Shown one piece after another: positions 61,769 through 64,000 of a stretch of 64,000 nucleotides of DNA; positions within the stretch are counted from its first letter, which is position 1, and every line of letters starts with the position of its first letter. The stretch covers positions 496,001 through 560,000 of the forward strand of contig NZ_CP122379.1 in the NCBI RefSeq assembly GCF_029814825.1, written 5' to 3'. The stretch comes from Aequorivita marisscotiae. GTDB taxonomy: Bacteria; Bacteroidota; Bacteroidia; Flavobacteriales; Flavobacteriaceae. The notes beneath the pieces are model-generated. The model was not told where the DNA came from. It searched no databases and saw only the letters and a program-made list of their open reading frames with translations. The position numbers and the translations under genes were made by a program.

Positions 61769-62941
61769 TTATAAAACTTCAGCAACCACAAACGTACTGC
61801 CACCGATAAAAACTAAATCCTCCGGTGAAGCAGCTCGCAGCGCCGCTTTATAAGCCTGTAACACCGAAATATACTCCTCCCCGACGAGTCCGAAACCACG
61901 AGCTTTAGACAATAATAGCGATGCATCCATTCCTCTTGGAATGTTTGGTTTACAGAAGTAATAAATGGCGTTTTTGGGAAAAATTGGCAGCACGGAGGTT
62001 AAATCCTTATCGTTTACCACACCCAATACAATATGGAGTTTTTCAAAACGCTCTTTAGCCAGTTGGGCAATCACCAATTGCAAACCTTCTTTATTATGGC
62101 CGGTATCACAGATTGCGTTTGGACAACTGTTTAGCTTTTGCCAACGCCCCATTAATCCGGTATTTTTAACCGTATTTAACAATCCGTTTTTAATGTTTTC
62201 CTTAGAAATACTCCAGCCGATTTGCTGCAAAACCATCAAAGTCGCTAATACGGTTTTTATATTTTTTTCTTGATAAATACCTTTTAAGTCTGAAATATAA
62301 TCTAGGCCATTCAAGTTTTCGGCAAAACTAATGGGAGCATATTTTTGTGCAGCAACGGTTTCAAAGATATGTTTCGTTTCGGGAACTGTTTCTCCTATAA
62401 CAACAGGTGTATTGCTTTTAATAATACCTGCCTTTTCACCTGCCACTTTTTCTAAGGTATTACCCAAAAACTGTGTATGATCAAGCCCTATATTTGTAAT
62501 TACTGAAATTTCCGGAAGAACGATATTTGTGCTATCTAGCCTTCCTCCCATTCCTACTTCAATAATGGCAATGTCTACTTTTTCATTTCTAAAAAAGTCA
62601 AACGCCAATCCCACAGTCATTTCAAAAAAAGACAATTGGTTATCTTTAAAATAAAGTTGGTGTTTTTCAACAAAATCTGAAACGTAGAGTTTCGGAATCA
62701 TTTCACCATTAATTTTAATTCGTTCGCGAAAATCTTTTAGATGAGGCGAAGTATAAAGCCCGGTTTTGTAACCAGCTTCTTGAAAAACCGAAGCCAGCAT
62801 ATGGCTGGTGCTGCCCTTGCCATTGGTGCCGGCAACGTGAACACTTTTAAAACTTTCCTGGGGATTACCTAAATAATTTGCAAGATTGATGGTAGCTGCT
62901 AAGTCTGCCTTATACGCAGATTGTCCGACCCGCTGATACAT
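61769..62941 (-). CDS. folC: Bifunctional folylpolyglutamate/dihydrofolate synthase
   Basis: 390 residues from the first ATG. P-loop VAGTNGKGSTSHML near residue 38, SPHLKDFRERI near 64, and a Mur-like C-terminal domain with CDTGHNKEGLQL near 256. Adds glutamate to folates. The coding similarity appears to extend upstream: the same frame reads INYSETIAWLFAQLP immediately before MYQRV, the usual FolC N-terminus, but without ATG, GTG or TTG. The true start may be an ATC or ATT at 62984-62992. It begins 69 bp after the TonB-like gene. Confidence 0.9.
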   Translation of the reverse strand: MYQRVGQSAYKADLAATINLANYLGNPQESFKSVHVAGTNGKGSTSHMLASVFQEAGYKTGLYTSPHLKDFRERIKINGEMIPKLYVSDFVEKHQLYFKDNQLSFFEMTVGLAFDFFRNEKVDIAIIEVGMGGRLDSTNIVLPEISVITNIGLDHTQFLGNTLEKVAGEKAGIIKSNTPVVIGETVPETKHIFETVAAQKYAPISFAENLNGLDYISDLKGIYQEKNIKTVLATLMVLQQIGWSISKENIKNGLLNTVKNTGLMGRWQKLNSCPNAICDTGHNKEGLQLVIAQLAKERFEKLHIVLGVVNDKDLTSVLPIFPKNAIYYFCKPNIPRGMDASLLLSKARGFGLVGEEYISVLQAYKAALRAASPEDLVFIGGSTFVVAEVL

Positions 62942-63009
62942 TGGGAGCTGTGCAAAAAGCCAAGCAATGGTCTCTGAATAGTTGATAGCAATAAATTTAA
63001 GATACGAAT

Positions 63010-63828
63010 TTACTGAGAAAGACTAAATCTATAGATAATTTTACCAATTTGTTTTACTGGAGCCTTATCGTCTGCATTAAATTTGGTTGCTAGAGCCGCT
63101 TTTTTCGCGGGCTCCAACAAGCAACGTGAATTGTTGGTAGTACCCCGCACTCCGGCAGTTGCACTGGTAACTTTCCCCAATCGGTTTACTTCAATACTTA
63201 CAACTACAGTCCCGGCTTCGTTGCAATCTTGCACAAACTTTTCTTTATTAAGCGCCTTTCTTCCGCCAAGTAAATAGTTACCATCACCGTCCAATCCCTT
63301 ACCAGTTCCATAATAGGCACTTGCATTCGGGTCGCCATCAATACTGCCTTTGTCGCCGGGATTTTTATCATTGCCTTCGCCTCCCGTGGCTGTGCCATCG
63401 CTTTTAGGACCATTCAAAATACTTGCAAGTGCATCGGTTGTAGATTTATCTGGTTTGGGGTCTGGCTTTTTTACTTCTTTTTTTGGCTGTTCCTTTACAG
63501 GAGTTACAGTTTGTTCCTTTTTTGGCTGTTCTTTTTTAATAACGGGAGCATCTTCCGTTTCCTGTGTTACTACTTCTTCTTTAATGTCGGTCTTAGGTTG
63601 TGTAACAGGCTCTGACGTTGCTCTTTGGGGCTCGGACTGTATTTTTTCAGTAGGCTGTACTGCACCGCTACCCGTCTCGGTAGTTCCGAAGTTAACGGCT
63701 ATTCCTTGCTCTAATGGCGGATCCATATATTTCATACCCACATAAAACAGTAGAATAAGGATGATAACATGCACGATAATCGTGATTGTCATACTTTTTC
63801 GTTTATGTTTTGTGTTTAAAAAATTCAA
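63010..63828 (-). CDS. TonB-like energy transducer
   Basis: 272 residues. One N-terminal membrane anchor (SMTITIIVHVIILILLFYV near 13), then a long Pro/Lys/Glu-rich periplasmic linker (about 40-190) and a C-terminal domain with FVQDCNEAGTVVVSIEVN and a Cys residue (SRCLLEPA). This is the TonB layout. Lies between exbD (partial, upstream) and folC, so it belongs to an exbB-exbD-tonB type unit. Would energise TonB-dependent receptors such as the one at 44310. The C-terminal domain is diverged from TonB_C, so TonB identity is probable, not certain. Confidence 0.78.
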   Translation of the reverse strand: MNFLNTKHKRKSMTITIIVHVIILILLFYVGMKYMDPPLEQGIAVNFGTTETGSGAVQPTEKIQSEPQRATSEPVTQPKTDIKEEVVTQETEDAPVIKKEQPKKEQTVTPVKEQPKKEVKKPDPKPDKSTTDALASILNGPKSDGTATGGEGNDKNPGDKGSIDGDPNASAYYGTGKGLDGDGNYLLGGRKALNKEKFVQDCNEAGTVVVSIEVNRLGKVTSATAGVRGTTNNSRCLLEPAKKAALATKFNADDKAPVKQIGKIIYRFSLSQ

Positions 63829-63892
63829 GGATTATGATTTTGAGATTAAAGACAGTTGCAATTTCAGTGCCAATTATAGCACAATAGCAACA

Positions 63893-64000
63893 TTAATTAG
63901 GTCTGACCGCAAGTACAACTTTAAAGCTATTTCTATTGGCAATGTCCATCACAAAAACGGCATCTTCTATGGGCACCCCCTCTTCGGCGCGAAGTATAAT
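63893..64000 (-). CDS. exbD: ExbD/TolR family protein, 3' end only
   Basis: Only the last 35 codons are in the window. They read RAEEGVPIEDAVFVMDIAN and VVLAVRPN, the pattern of the ExbD periplasmic domain end. The rest lies beyond 64000. Separated from the TonB-like start by 64 bp on the same strand, as expected of an ExbD-TonB unit. Confidence 0.75.
   Translation of the reverse strand: MILRAEEGVPIEDAVFVMDIANRNSFKVVLAVRPN

Noticed and set aside
63350..63745. 131-codon plus-strand frame
   Set aside because: Antisense of the Pro/Lys-rich TonB-like linker; no independent coding evidence.

Overview
The window is chromosomal DNA of a member of the Bacteroidota, most likely family Flavobacteriaceae. 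The evidence is: type IX secretion and gliding genes (porV, porU, gldJ), substrates with type A sorting domains, Bacteroidetes -7 motifs (TAnnTTTG) in place of sigma70 boxes, very few Shine-Dalgarno sequences, low GC, and a murF/tRNA-Val/folC/tonB-exbD housekeeping neighbourhood. The genus cannot be fixed from the sequence alone.

Layout. 1-5.3 kb: end of a flavin oxidoreductase, a membrane polyferredoxin, a DUF2784-like protein and two overlapping GT2 glycosyltransferases. 5.4-13.2 kb: PaiB-like protein, a membrane protein with an ExbD-like tail, a Mur ligase (Mpl type), a TPR protein, a DUF4136 lipoprotein, a LytS/LytR-type two-component pair and a secreted protein. 13.2-24.5 kb: obgE and adk, then accessory genes (lipoprotein pair, GNAT, DUF885, methyltransferase, DUF4256, M23 lipoprotein, EamA, thioredoxin, thioesterase) separated by gene-poor stretches holding two gene remnants. 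24.6-29.2 kb: purK, purE and an M3 oligopeptidase, interspersed with four copies of one inverted-repeat element, one of which carries a GIY-YIG nuclease gene. 29.2-44 kb: M28 peptidase with a T9SS tail, an ECF sigma/anti-sigma pair, gcvP, a KAS III, a methyltransferase/GT2 pair, alkaline phosphatase, MlaE/MlaF, DUF389, manC and a SprT-like protein. 44-48.6 kb: TonB-dependent siderophore receptor with a palindromic operator candidate, a PepSY membrane gene broken by an in-frame stop, and an SDR. 48.6-64 kb: pdhC-pdhA, cdd, porV-porU, gldJ, murF, two tRNA-Val genes, a YitT protein, folC, a TonB-like protein and the end of exbD.

How the genes fit together. PorU and PorV form the outer-membrane sorting end of the T9SS, whose predicted clients here are the M28 peptidase and a degenerate orphan sorting domain. 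PurK and PurE carry out consecutive purine steps. The receptor and PepSY protein form an iron-uptake unit. TonB-like and ExbD proteins energise outer-membrane uptake.

The most interesting structure is at 25.9-29.2 kb. Three elements of 82-83 bp and one of 393 bp share the same terminal inverted repeats (core CGACTGCGCTCGA, outer ends TGTC/GACA). Only the long copy encodes a protein, a GIY-YIG nuclease whose last residues are read from its own terminal repeat. This looks like an autonomous element with MITE- or REP-like derivatives, formally similar to REP/RAYT but with a different nuclease fold. Other notable points are heptanucleotide arrays (one in the purK leader), folC homology extending past the first ATG into a region without a normal start, and a tRNA-Val(GAC) with C at position 33.
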